This document shows positions 8,773-17,619 of a stretch of DNA of 64,000 nucleotides, one piece after another. The stretch comes from Clostridium_AD sp050717515. Lineage in GTDB: Bacteria > Bacillota > Clostridia > Clostridiales > Clostridiaceae. The translations under genes and the position numbers were made by a program. Numbering within the stretch: the stretch's first letter is position 1; every line of letters begins with the position of its first letter. The DNA is taken from the NCBI RefSeq assembly GCF_050717515.1, contig NZ_JBOITL010000036.1, positions 124,001 through 188,000 on the forward strand. The letters are read 5' to 3'. Below the pieces are notes generated by a model. The model worked only from the letters and a program-made list of their open reading frames with translations. It ran no database searches and was not told where the DNA came from.

Positions 8773-9651
8773 TTATGCTCTTGCTTTCCTAGTTGCCTTA
8801 CTACTTCTTTTTTTAAGTAATACCCAAACTGGACTTGCTATAAAGATTGAAGAATAGCATCCAACTAATATACCCACTATTAATGGGAAACTAAGTTCTT
8901 GTATAGATGGTACAAATACATATACTGCAATTATAGTAAATAATGTTGTAGCAACTGTATTTATTGATCTTGCCATAGTTTGTGTAATACTTGTATTAGT
9001 AACCTCATCTATAGATGCTTTTCTCATACTCTTTTGATTTTCTCTTATTCTGTCAAATACAACTATAGTATCATTAATAGAGTAACCAACTATAGTCAAA
9101 ATAGCCGCTATAAAAGTTGCATTTACTTGTATTTGGAATATTGCATATACCCCAACCATAATTAGAATGTCGTGCACTAATGCAACTATTGCTGCAACTC
9201 CGAACTTAAATTCAAATCTTATCCCTATATACCCTAGCATACAAAGCATAGCAATAATCAAACCAGTTACTGCTTTTGTCTTTAATTCATTACCAACAGT
9301 TGCACCAATTGTATTTTCTGTAAGTAATTCACTAGATTTAAACTGAGTCTTAATTTCTTTTACCATGGTTGCTGTTTGATCAGCGGTAAGGGCATCACTT
9401 TTTACGGTTATTTCCAAATTTTTGCCTTCATCTAATGTTTTTGACAAATATTGATTCTTTGCGTGTTTGTCTATTATTTTATCTACATCTGCTTTTACAA
9501 AAGCCTGATTCATTTTTATATCAAGTTTTGTACCACCTTTAAAATCTATACCTAGGTTTAGTCCTTTTGTTACCATGAATCCCATTCCTATTACAATAAT
9601 GAATAGAGACATAGCAAACCATAATTTAGTTTTTTCAACTATCTTTAGCAT
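8773..9651 (-). CDS. secF: Protein translocase subunit SecF
   Basis: Membrane partner of SecD that uses the proton-motive force to support late steps of Sec export. The 292 residues have an N-terminal transmembrane segment, GIDFKGGT near residue 35 (family signature), a periplasmic-type P1 domain, then a five-helix block with the conserved VGYSINDTIVVFDRIREN (around residues 190-207). The ATG overlaps the end of the secD ribosome-site region (GAGGGGGTAAGCAT before ATG) and lies 4 bp downstream of the secD stop, so translation is coupled. Confidence 0.97.
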   Translation of the reverse strand: MLKIVEKTKLWFAMSLFIIVIGMGFMVTKGLNLGIDFKGGTKLDIKMNQAFVKADVDKIIDKHAKNQYLSKTLDEGKNLEITVKSDALTADQTATMVKEIKTQFKSSELLTENTIGATVGNELKTKAVTGLIIAMLCMLGYIGIRFEFKFGVAAIVALVHDILIMVGVYAIFQIQVNATFIAAILTIVGYSINDTIVVFDRIRENQKSMRKASIDEVTNTSITQTMARSINTVATTLFTIIAVYVFVPSIQELSFPLIVGILVGCYSSIFIASPVWVLLKKRSSKATRKARA

Positions 9652-9655
9652 ATGC

Positions 9656-10894
9656 TTACCCCCTCTTCACGCCAAAATGGGATGTTTTACTTAATAGTCC
9701 CATTTCGACAGCTAATTTTAATAAGAATTTAGTGCTAGTAAGTGCTGTAAATACACTTATAACTATACCAATCATAAGAGTTAGTGCAAAGCCTTTAACT
9801 GCACCTGATCCAACAATATATAGCACTAAAGCAGAAATTATAGTTGTAATGTTTGAATCTAATATTGATGACAAGGCTCTATGAAAACCAGAATCTACAG
9901 AAGATTTTATTGATTTTCCAGTTTTAAGCTCTTCTTTTATTCTTTCGAATATTAACACATTAGCATCTACTGCCATACCAACCGTAAGCAGGAACCCTGC
10001 TATACCTGCAAGGGTCAAAGTAGCATTAATGGCTGAGAATACGCCAAGAACCAATACCACATATAAAATTAGTGATATATCTGCAATAATTCCAGGTGCT
10101 CTATAATATAACATCATAAATATTAATATAATTAGTATTCCAACAGCTCCAGCCTTCATACTTAATGGTAGTGCATCTTTACCCAGAGTGGCTCCGACTG
10201 TATTAACTGAAACAGCTTTTAGTGTTACAGGCAGTGCTCCTGATGTAATAATTTGAGCTTGTCTTGAAGCTTCTGCCAAATCCTTACTTCCGGAAATTTC
10301 AGCCTTACCATTTGAAATAACTACTTGTACTGTAGGATCAGTTAATTTCTCATTATCCATAAGAATAGTAATTTTCTGTCCTAAAAATTTCTGCGTAGCT
10401 ACTGCAAATTTTTTCGTTCCTGCTTCATTAAGTTCAAGATTTATAATAGGTTTATTTGCTTCACCAAAGCCTGCAGTAGCAGTTTTTACATCTTTACCAG
10501 TAAGAATTGTAACTTTATCAGGTCCAACAAATTTAAGTTCTCCTGACTTTGCAACAGTATCAAGAACTGCTTTAGAATCAAATATACCCGGTATTTCAAT
10601 TCTGATTCTATTATTACCTTCTTTGGCAACTAATGTTTCACTAACTCCCATTTTGTTGACTCTCAAAGAAATAAGTTCAATTGTTCTGTCTAAGGTCTTT
10701 GCATCAACCTTTCCGCCTTGAACTTCTTCTAGGACAGAAATTCCACCTTGCAGATCTAATCCTTTATTTATTGTTTCAGTAAATGGTTTAAATCTATAAT
10801 CGCCTATTGTAAACCCTTTAAATCCTGCAAATGCCAATATCCCAACAACTAAAACACTGGCTAAAAACATAAACATGCTTTTCTTCTTTTTCAT
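9656..10894 (-). CDS. secD: Protein translocase subunit SecD
   Basis: Companion of SecF in the SecDF complex of the cytoplasmic membrane. The start is set at the ATG at 10892-10894 (MKKKKSMF) because GAGGGGGATAAAG precedes it and the protein then opens with a membrane helix. This gives 412 residues. Signatures are GLDLQGGISVL, the P1 domain with LRVNKMGVSE, and the six-helix domain with TVGMAVDANVLIFERIKEE and the final FALTLMIGIVISVFTAL. It lies between scfB and secF on one transcript. Confidence 0.97.
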   Translation of the reverse strand: MKKKKSMFMFLASVLVVGILAFAGFKGFTIGDYRFKPFTETINKGLDLQGGISVLEEVQGGKVDAKTLDRTIELISLRVNKMGVSETLVAKEGNNRIRIEIPGIFDSKAVLDTVAKSGELKFVGPDKVTILTGKDVKTATAGFGEANKPIINLELNEAGTKKFAVATQKFLGQKITILMDNEKLTDPTVQVVISNGKAEISGSKDLAEASRQAQIITSGALPVTLKAVSVNTVGATLGKDALPLSMKAGAVGILIILIFMMLYYRAPGIIADISLILYVVLVLGVFSAINATLTLAGIAGFLLTVGMAVDANVLIFERIKEELKTGKSIKSSVDSGFHRALSSILDSNITTIISALVLYIVGSGAVKGFALTLMIGIVISVFTALTSTKFLLKLAVEMGLLSKTSHFGVKRG

Positions 10895-10973
10895 CTTTAT
10901 CCCCCTCTGTTGCTTAATCATAAATACAATTATATTATGATTAACAAATTTAGTCAATATTAGGTAAATTTAT

Positions 10974-12338
10974 TTATTTTTCCATGGTTTTTGCTTTTAG
11001 CGCTATAGCACATTCTATTCTTTTCTTTTGCATCTTGCATCCAATTTCATAAGGAATGTGCATATCTCCATTAAAATTGAAATTATTTGCTTGGCATCCA
11101 CCACTACAATAAAATTTGGCCCAGCAATCAGTACATTTAGGCTTGTTGTAAATGTGCGCTTCTTTAAACTCTAGCTCCATTTTTTTATTATGCATTCCAT
11201 TATATATATCGCCCATTAGAAAATCTTTATTACCAACAAATTGATGACAAGGGTATATATCACCATCTGGAGTAACAGCTATATATTCATGTCCTGCTCC
11301 ACATCCGGAAATTCTCTTATAGACGCAAGGGCCGCCTTTAAGATCTATATTAAAATGATAAAATTTAAACTCATTTCCATCTTTATGTCTTTGAAGCATA
11401 TCTTTATATAATTTATCATATTGCTCAAAAATAACCGGCAAATCTTCCTCTCTAAGCGACAGCGCATGTTCATTTGGTAGAACTACCGGTTCTATTGATA
11501 TTTCTTTGAACCCTAAATCTGCCATATGTTTTATATCTTCAAAAAAGTCAGTATTCTCTCTAGTGAAAGTTCCACGAGCGTAATAAGCTTTTGACTTATC
11601 TCTCATATCAACCATTTTTTTAATCTTAGGAAGTATTCTATCATATGAACCAGTTCCATCTGCCCGGACTCTAACCTTATCATTAACAGATTTTCTACCA
11701 TCTATGCTAAGTACTATATTACCCATATTTTCATCCATATATTTCATGATTTCGTCATTTAGCAATGTAGCGTTAGTTGTCATAGTAAATCTTATAGATT
11801 TATTATGAAGTTTTTCTTGAATTTTCGCATGTTCCACTATTTCTTTTATTGTATCAAAAGCCATAAGTGGCTCTCCACCAAATAAATCCACTTCAATGTT
11901 TTTTCTTGGACCAGATTTTTCTATAACAAAATCTATTGCTTTCATTCCCACTTCTGCGGACATAACGCTTCTAGCACCATGATATTCACCCTCATCAGCA
12001 AAACAGTATTTACATCTTAAATTACAATCATGTATTACATTAAGACACAGTGCCTTTATGTATGATTCAGTTTCTCCAATGCCCATAGCGATTTCCCTGT
12101 ACAAATCTTTTGTGTACAGCATTTCTTCCTCAATTAAGCTGAGAATTTCACTATAGGCTTCTTCAATATCTGCTACCGTATATTTATTTTTAAAATTTTC
12201 TAATAACTCCTCTTTTTCTCTAAGGGAATTATCATCCAAAAGATCATAAACTATTTCATCAATTACATGTAGTGCTCCAGAATTTACATCAATTACATAA
12301 TACTCGTTGTCTTGTATATATTTATGAATTAGTGACAA
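10974..12338 (-). CDS. scfB: SCIFF maturase, radical SAM/SPASM (thioether cross-linking)
   Basis: Radical-SAM enzyme predicted to install thioether bridges in the ScfA (SCIFF) peptide encoded just upstream. The 454 residues begin with a peptide-recognition (RRE-like) region, then the SAM cluster at Cys105, Cys109 and Cys112 (CNLRCKYCF), EVDLFGGEPL, a C-terminal SPASM domain with GCGAGHEYIAVTPDGDIYPC and the CTDCWAKFYCSGGCQANN cluster. The start is TTG at 12336-12338, with AGGAGG eight bases upstream; no ATG fits. It follows scfA after a 62-bp gap that contains a hairpin. Confidence 0.95.
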   Translation of the reverse strand: MSLIHKYIQDNEYYVIDVNSGALHVIDEIVYDLLDDNSLREKEELLENFKNKYTVADIEEAYSEILSLIEEEMLYTKDLYREIAMGIGETESYIKALCLNVIHDCNLRCKYCFADEGEYHGARSVMSAEVGMKAIDFVIEKSGPRKNIEVDLFGGEPLMAFDTIKEIVEHAKIQEKLHNKSIRFTMTTNATLLNDEIMKYMDENMGNIVLSIDGRKSVNDKVRVRADGTGSYDRILPKIKKMVDMRDKSKAYYARGTFTRENTDFFEDIKHMADLGFKEISIEPVVLPNEHALSLREEDLPVIFEQYDKLYKDMLQRHKDGNEFKFYHFNIDLKGGPCVYKRISGCGAGHEYIAVTPDGDIYPCHQFVGNKDFLMGDIYNGMHNKKMELEFKEAHIYNKPKCTDCWAKFYCSGGCQANNFNFNGDMHIPYEIGCKMQKKRIECAIALKAKTMEK

Positions 12339-12364
12339 GTTATTTTCCTCCTAACAAATTTAAA

Positions 12365-12387
12365 GCAGTAACTCTAAGTGTTACTGC
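12365..12387 (-). promoter_or_regulatory. Hairpin between scfA and scfB
   Basis: GCAGTAAC (12365-12372) pairs perfectly with GTTACTGC (12380-12387). It lies right after the peptide gene and before its maturase. Lacking a strong T-run, it probably protects the scfA message or partly terminates, giving more peptide than enzyme, a common layout in RiPP operons. Confidence 0.5.
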
Positions 12388-12400
12388 CACATTAGTAATA

Positions 12401-12538
12401 TTAGTTTTCACAAGCTAAGTTAGCTACTGTACAAGAAGTTTTGCATGCTGATTGACATGAATTAGCACATTCCTTGCATCCTGGTTTCTTTAAACTTTCT
12501 TTAATACTTGTTTTATTTATAGTTTTTATATGTTTCAT
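12401..12538 (-). CDS. scfA: SCIFF (six-cysteines-in-forty-five) peptide precursor ScfA
   Basis: A 45-residue peptide starting MKHIKTINKT. Its C-terminal half carries six cysteines at positions 21, 24, 28, 32, 36 and 43 within PGCKECANSC and QSACKTSCTV, an exact match in length and cysteine count to the SCIFF family. The substrate core is modified by ScfB next door into a thioether-bridged peptide whose biological role remains unknown. The ATG follows a GGAATTG-type ribosome site. Confidence 0.96.
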   Translation of the reverse strand: MKHIKTINKTSIKESLKKPGCKECANSCQSACKTSCTVANLACEN

Positions 12539-12605
12539 TTCAATTCCTCCATTCCTAAAGTTTCGATATGATTATATCATAGTATCTTGGCTAAATAAAG
12601 CATTT

Positions 12606-12974
12606 CTATAGATTTATTCCAAGCATTCCAGCAAGTGTACCTATACCCAAAGCTAACGCTGTTCTTATTACTTCTCTCATACCAATAGCAGTGCTTCCAC
12701 CACCAACAACTTTAACTAGGTATAAAATCACCATGTAAATAGCTGCCACCATAATACCCATTAGCCAACCTTTTTCTCCTGCTTTTTTCGCAGCATATAC
12801 TGCTCCATAAAGCACACTAACTAATGTTATTACAATATAAAAAACAGATGTTACCTTCATGCTAGCTGGTAAATAGCTTGTTATTATAGAATAAGCTACC
12901 AACACAATCAATGTTAAAATTGACGCTCTAAATACACCTTCTGCAGCACAAGAATATTTCACTTTGTTTTCCAT
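12606..12974 (-). CDS. TIGR04086-type membrane protein
   Basis: A 122-residue membrane protein with about four hydrophobic segments. The start is placed at the ATG at 12972-12974 (MENKVKYS), since AAAGGGGGGGATTTAC lies just upstream. It falls in the family of small Firmicute membrane proteins usually found beside scfA and yajC; the conserved neighbourhood fits, but no function is known. The sequence alone shows alternating hydrophobic helices with a YGAVYAAKKAGEKGWLMG loop. Confidence 0.75.
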   Translation of the reverse strand: MENKVKYSCAAEGVFRASILTLIVLVAYSIITSYLPASMKVTSVFYIVITLVSVLYGAVYAAKKAGEKGWLMGIMVAAIYMVILYLVKVVGGGSTAIGMREVIRTALALGIGTLAGMLGINL

Positions 12975-13072
12975 GTAAATCCCCCCCTTTTTTATGGATC
13001 CCAACAAAAAAAATTTGGTTGAAATCTATAATATTAATTATGATTAAAAAGGGGGTTTTATTACTTAATTCT

Positions 13073-13366
13073 TTACTTTTTCTCTAGTACCACATCAGAA
13101 CTGTTTGAATTTCTAACAGAACCTATTCCGTTTCTTGCTAATTTAATTTTAGTTCTATCTGGACCACTTTCTAATATAACAAATTCTTCTTGAAGATTGA
13201 CGATCTTTCCAATTATACCGCCTTTAGACATTACTTCATCATTTAATTTTAAATCATTTAGAAGTGCGGCGTATTTTTTCTTTCTTTTGTTTTCTGGCAT
13301 CCATATTACTAGATAAAACACCCCTAGCATTACTGCCATAAATATTAATCCTCCGAACTGTCCCAT
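13073..13366 (-). CDS. yajC: Preprotein translocase subunit YajC
   Basis: Small accessory subunit of the SecDF-YajC complex. The 97 residues carry one N-terminal transmembrane helix (LIFMAVMLGVFYLVIW) followed by PENKRKKKYAALLNDLKLNDEVMSKGG and a small beta domain with GIIGKIVNLQEEFVILE, which matches the family. Placement next to secD/secF (separated here by scfAB) supports the role. AGGAGGGGAATATAA precedes the ATG. Confidence 0.95.
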   Translation of the reverse strand: MGQFGGLIFMAVMLGVFYLVIWMPENKRKKKYAALLNDLKLNDEVMSKGGIIGKIVNLQEEFVILESGPDRTKIKLARNGIGSVRNSNSSDVVLEKK

Positions 13367-13495
13367 TTATATTCCCCTCCTTTCAATATTTTTTTAAAAT
13401 TATAATAAAATAATTCTCCTATAAAAATTAACACCTGTGAATTAATAACTTTCTTATTATTACTTTGTATAGGGTAATCATATTATAGCAACTAA

Positions 13496-14626
13496 TTATG
13501 CGTTCTCATTCCACTGAGCTAGTTTTTCGGCCTTAAATTCTTCAAAGCAATCATTATCAATAGCCGACCTAATATCTTCCATAAGTTTATTATAAAAATA
13601 TAGATTATGCAGCACACAAAGCCTCATAGCCAGCATCTCTTTTGCCTTAAATAAGTGTCTTATATAGGCTCTTGTATAATGCTTGCAAGCAGGACACTGA
13701 CACCCTTCATCAATAGGAGCTGCATCTAGTTCAAATTTAGCATTCATTATATTTATTTTACCATCACTTGTAAACACATGTCCATGCCTTCCATTTCTTG
13801 CAGGCAAAACACAATCAAAAAAGTCCACTCCTCTTGATACCGCTTCTAAAATATTGCTTGGATAACCTACTCCCATAAGATATATTGGTTTATCCTGTGG
13901 TAAGTATGGAACAACTGCATCAATTATTCTATACATGTCTTCATGAGACTCTCCCACTGCAAGACCTCCAATAGCATAACCATCCAAATTCATTTTAGTA
14001 ATAGTTTTAGCATGTTCTACTCTGATATCAGCGTATGTTCCCCCTTGATTTATTCCAAATAACATTTGTTTGTTATTGACAGTGCCCGGAATGGAATTAA
14101 GTCTATCCATTTCAATTTTACATCGTTCGAGCCACCTTGTAGTTCTTGCTACAGAATCAACTACATATTCCCTGGTAGATGGGTTGGGTACACATTCATC
14201 AAAAGCCATAGCGATGGTAGATCCTAAATTGCTTTGTATTTGCATACTTTCTTCTGGACCCATAAATATTTTCTTTCCATCAATATGTGAATTAAAATAA
14301 ACCCCTTCTTCTTTAATCTTTCTCATGGCTGCTAGAGAAAATACTTGAAATCCACCTGAATCTGTAAGAATAGGTCTATCCCAATTCATAAATTTATGAA
14401 GTCCTCCCATTTGCCTTACAACCGTGTCGGTCGGCCTTAAGTGCAAATGATAGGTATTAGATAATTCAACTTGGCAGTTGATTTCTTTTAAATCCATGCT
14501 GGAAACAGCACCCTTAATAACCCCTTGAGTTCCTACATTCATAAAAACAGGCGTTTGAATTATACCATGTGGAGTTGTAAACTCTCCACGTCTCACTTTA
14601 CCACTTTTCTTAAGTAATTTATACAT
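13496..14626 (-). CDS. tgt: tRNA-guanine transglycosylase (queuine tRNA-ribosyltransferase)
   Basis: Exchanges guanine 34 for preQ1 in tRNAs with GUN anticodons, the first tRNA step of queuosine synthesis. The 376 residues include nucleophile region LTDSGGFQVFSL, FDECVPNPS, GIGGLAVGESHEDMY-like substrate loop (YAIGGLAVGE), the second catalytic aspartate in VDFFDCVLPARNGRHG, and the zinc site CQCPACKHYTRAYIRHL. It lies downstream of queA, the next enzyme, in the usual ruvAB-queA-tgt-yajC order. Confidence 0.98.
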   Translation of the reverse strand: MYKLLKKSGKVRRGEFTTPHGIIQTPVFMNVGTQGVIKGAVSSMDLKEINCQVELSNTYHLHLRPTDTVVRQMGGLHKFMNWDRPILTDSGGFQVFSLAAMRKIKEEGVYFNSHIDGKKIFMGPEESMQIQSNLGSTIAMAFDECVPNPSTREYVVDSVARTTRWLERCKIEMDRLNSIPGTVNNKQMLFGINQGGTYADIRVEHAKTITKMNLDGYAIGGLAVGESHEDMYRIIDAVVPYLPQDKPIYLMGVGYPSNILEAVSRGVDFFDCVLPARNGRHGHVFTSDGKINIMNAKFELDAAPIDEGCQCPACKHYTRAYIRHLFKAKEMLAMRLCVLHNLYFYNKLMEDIRSAIDNDCFEEFKAEKLAQWNENA

Positions 14627-14646
14627 TTTTACCCTTCTTTCTTTAC

Positions 14647-14674
14647 AATAATTAAGAGTTAGTTCTTAATTATT
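14647..14674. repeat. Intercistronic inverted repeat, queA-tgt
   Basis: Perfect arms AATAATTAAGA (14647-14657) and TCTTAATTATT (14664-14674) lie between queA and tgt. Like the hairpins around hisS, it lacks a T-run and probably affects message stability. Confidence 0.5.
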
Positions 14675-14676
14675 CA

Positions 14677-15702
14677 CTAATATAAAAACATTGCATCTCC
14701 AAAGCTGAAGAATCTATATTTTTCTTTTACCGCCATATCATAAGCACCCATAACTAAATTTTGGCCTGCAAAAGCGCTAACTAGCATTATTAGTGTAGAT
14801 TCTGGTAAATGAAAATTGGTTATTAATGCATCAACAATTTTGAATTTATAGCCTGGATATATAAATATGTCTGTCCAACCTGATTTTTCTTCTACCCTGC
14901 CATTTTCATTTGCTATACTTTCTAAAGTTCTATTAGAAGTAGTTCCTACAGCAATTACTCTTCCGCCATTTTCTTTTGTCTCATTAATTACATCCGCTGT
15001 CTGTTTATTTAACACGTAGTACTCTGAATGCATTTCATGCTCTTCCACTATTTCAGCTTTTACAGGTCTAAAAGTACCTAGCCCTATATGTAGTGTTACA
15101 AATGCAATTTTCACACCCTTTGCTTTGATTTGTGACAGTAAATCCTCTGTAAAATGAAGCCCTGCAGTTGGCGCCGCTGCTGACCCTATTTGTTTTGAAA
15201 ACACAGTCTGATATCGTTCTTTATCTTCTAATTTTTCAGTTATATATGGTGGTAGAGGCATCTCTCCAAGTTTATCTAAAACTTCTTCAAAGATTCCTTC
15301 GAATTCAAATTTTACTATTCTACTACCGCCCTCAGATACACTTATAATCTGTGCCTTTAGCTGTCCATCACCAAAAACAAACCAAGTTCCAATCTTTGCT
15401 TTTTTCCCAGGTTTCACCAAGGTTTCCCAGTGATTCACATCAATTCTCTTTAGAAGAAGAAATTCCATTTTACCGCCTGTATCTTCTTTCACACCTATAA
15501 GTCTTGCAGGTAAAACCCTAGTGTCATTTAACACTAAACAATCTCCGGTATTTAAATAGTCTATTATATTTTTGAATTTTTTGTGTTCTATTTCGCTACT
15601 AGTTTTATTAACTACCATAAGTCTTGACTCATCTCTTTTTTGGAGTGGATGTTGCGCAATAAGCTCCTTTGGTAAGTCAAAATTAAAATCTTTTACTTTC
15701 AA
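14677..15702 (-). CDS. queA: SAM:tRNA ribosyltransferase-isomerase
   Basis: Transfers and rearranges the ribosyl group of S-adenosylmethionine onto preQ1-tRNA to give epoxyqueuosine. The 341 residues carry FDLPKELIAQHPL, LNDTRVLPARL, PPYI near the middle, AAPTAGLHFT and the C-terminal FHLPESTLIMLVSAFAG, all conserved. The start codon is TTG at 15700-15702 with AGAAAGGATG upstream. It lies between ruvB and tgt. Confidence 0.98.
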   Translation of the reverse strand: MKVKDFNFDLPKELIAQHPLQKRDESRLMVVNKTSSEIEHKKFKNIIDYLNTGDCLVLNDTRVLPARLIGVKEDTGGKMEFLLLKRIDVNHWETLVKPGKKAKIGTWFVFGDGQLKAQIISVSEGGSRIVKFEFEGIFEEVLDKLGEMPLPPYITEKLEDKERYQTVFSKQIGSAAAPTAGLHFTEDLLSQIKAKGVKIAFVTLHIGLGTFRPVKAEIVEEHEMHSEYYVLNKQTADVINETKENGGRVIAVGTTSNRTLESIANENGRVEEKSGWTDIFIYPGYKFKIVDALITNFHLPESTLIMLVSAFAGQNLVMGAYDMAVKEKYRFFSFGDAMFLY

Positions 15703-15735
15703 AAAAATTACATCCTTTCTTTATGCAAAAATAAT

Positions 15736-16800
15736 TTAAATTTCATCTTTATCATCAAATACTGTAAGTTGTTTAAGATTTTTATGAACCTTTGACTTTT
15801 TCATTAGTCTATTTAAATGTTCATAAGCCTTTTCAGAGGCTATTCTTCCCCTTGGAGTCCTTATTATAAATCCCTTTTGAATTAAATAAGGTTCATAGAC
15901 ATCCTCAAGAGTCCCTATTTCTTCACCTATAAAATAAGATAGTGTCTCTATGCCTACTGGTCCACCATTAAAATTATCTATTATAGCTTCCAGCATTTTA
16001 TTATCTATTCTATCAAAGCCCTCACTGTCTATTTCAAGAAGTTCTGACGCCGCCTTTGCTAAAGACAAATCAATAATTCCATTGCCTTTAACGTCACAAT
16101 AGTCACGAACCCTCTTAAGTAAACGATTAGCAATTCTAGGAGTGCCCCTTGAACGTCTTGCAATTTCAACAGCTGCCTCATCAGTAATTTCCACATTAAA
16201 AATATCAGAAGATCTAATTACTATTTCTTTTAACTCATCTTGCGTATAATATTCCATAGCACTTAGCACACCAAATCTATCACGAAGAGGTGCTGTTAGA
16301 AGTCCTATTCTAGTGGTTGCTCCAATGAGTGTAAACTTTGGTAAATCAAGTCTTATGGATTTAGCTGAAGCTCCCTTTCCAATTACAATATCTAGTGCAT
16401 AATCCTCCATAGCAGGATATAATATTTCCTCAACATTTCTATTAAGCCTATGTATTTCATCAATAAAAAGCACATCATAATCACTAAGTGAAGTTAAAAT
16501 AGATGCCAAATCCCCTGCTCTTTCAATAGCAGGACCTGAGGTTACTTTTAAGTTTCCCTTCATTTCCTTTGCAATAATATTGGCAAGGGTTGTCTTTCCA
16601 AGACCAGGCGGTCCATATAAAAGCACATGATCAAGAGCTTCTTCTCTATTTTGAGCTGCTTTAATGAATATATTTAGTTTTTCTTTTATCTTTGGTTGAC
16701 CAATATATTCACTAAGCCTTTGTGGCCTTAGTGAATATTCTGCCTCCATATCTTCTTCAATGATAGACGAAGTAATAATTCTTTCCTCTATATCATCCAT
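15736..16800 (-). CDS. ruvB: Holliday junction branch migration helicase RuvB
   Basis: AAA+ motor that drives branch migration at recombination junctions with RuvA. The start is placed at the ATG at 16798-16800 (MDDIEERI) because the longer frame would overlap ruvA and GGTGGGAG lies just upstream. This gives 354 residues. Visible are LRPQRLSEYIGQ, Walker A GPPGLGKTTLA, Walker B DEIHRLN, sensor GATTRIG and the winged-helix C-terminus with FIIRTPRGRIAS. The gene begins 14 bp after ruvA ends. Confidence 0.98.
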   Translation of the reverse strand: MDDIEERIITSSIIEEDMEAEYSLRPQRLSEYIGQPKIKEKLNIFIKAAQNREEALDHVLLYGPPGLGKTTLANIIAKEMKGNLKVTSGPAIERAGDLASILTSLSDYDVLFIDEIHRLNRNVEEILYPAMEDYALDIVIGKGASAKSIRLDLPKFTLIGATTRIGLLTAPLRDRFGVLSAMEYYTQDELKEIVIRSSDIFNVEITDEAAVEIARRSRGTPRIANRLLKRVRDYCDVKGNGIIDLSLAKAASELLEIDSEGFDRIDNKMLEAIIDNFNGGPVGIETLSYFIGEEIGTLEDVYEPYLIQKGFIIRTPRGRIASEKAYEHLNRLMKKSKVHKNLKQLTVFDDKDEI

Positions 16801-16814
16801 AATATACTCCCACC

Positions 16815-17414
16815 TTAGTTCATTAAATATTTCAAACAATCTTTAATCATATTTTCAAGTGATAGCTTCTTATCGCTAGCTTTCAATGCTTTTTCAGCTT
16901 CTTTTTCAGAATATCCAAGTGACATAAGAGCTCCTAAAACCTCCATTAGTTTTCTATCCTCGACTAAATCGCCACCTGAGTTTTGTGCTAAATTATTAAC
17001 TTCAGACTGCTCAATGTGAATTTTTTCCCTTAGTTCCAGAATTACTCTTTGGGCAATTTTTTTTCCTATGCCAGGGGCTCTTTGTAGCGTTTTTTCGTCT
17101 CCTGATACAATAGCATATCTTAGACTTTGTACACTACAAATAGAAAGTAGTGATAAGCCAGCCTTTGCACCAACTCCATTGACCCCAATTACTAGGCTAA
17201 ACATCTCAATCTCATCTTTTGTTAGAAATCCGTATAGTCCAATAAAATCTTCTCTAACAATTTGCTTTATATATAATAACACATGCTCGCTAGTTTTAGG
17301 CATCTTTGCCATAGTACTACCAGAGGTATATATTTTGTACCCCATACCATTATTATCTACTACAATATAGTCTTTATTAATACCTACAAAAATTCCTTTT
17401 ATATATTCGTACAC
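16815..17414 (-). CDS. ruvA: Holliday junction DNA-binding protein RuvA
   Basis: Tetrameric protein that binds four-way junctions and loads RuvB. The start is set at GTG 17412-17414 (giving M-YEYIKGIF), because CGCTAGGAGG lies immediately upstream and the family begins MYEYIKG; the upstream 14 residues of the longest frame are not RuvA-like. The 199 residues comprise an OB-fold, two helix-hairpin-helix motifs (GVNGVGAKAGLSLL, RAPGIGKKIAQRVILEL) and a C-terminal three-helix domain (VLGALMSLGYSEKEAEKAL). Confidence 0.97.
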   Translation of the reverse strand: MYEYIKGIFVGINKDYIVVDNNGMGYKIYTSGSTMAKMPKTSEHVLLYIKQIVREDFIGLYGFLTKDEIEMFSLVIGVNGVGAKAGLSLLSICSVQSLRYAIVSGDEKTLQRAPGIGKKIAQRVILELREKIHIEQSEVNNLAQNSGGDLVEDRKLMEVLGALMSLGYSEKEAEKALKASDKKLSLENMIKDCLKYLMN

Positions 17415-17555
17415 AATATTCCTCCTAGCGTTCTCTAAGGGTATGTAAATTGACAATTATTATTTCCCTCAGAAAATAGCGACTATCTAATACTTTACCA
17501 CCTAACCGCTATTAATTCAATAATTAACAATGGAAAAGTTTATAAATAATTAAAA

Positions 17556-17589
17556 TAACCTTAAGAAATATATTTTTCTTAAGGTTATA
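17556..17589 (-). terminator. Terminator between BofC-like gene and ruvA
   Basis: ATAACCTTAAGAAA (17556-17569) pairs with TTTCTTAAGGTTAT (17576-17589) and a T-rich tract follows on the minus strand. It lies after the 17620-18378 gene and before ruvA, so ruvAB-queA-tgt probably starts from its own promoter. Confidence 0.75.
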
Positions 17590-17619
17590 GTGCTTATTTT
17601 TTTATTTACCATGGAGATA

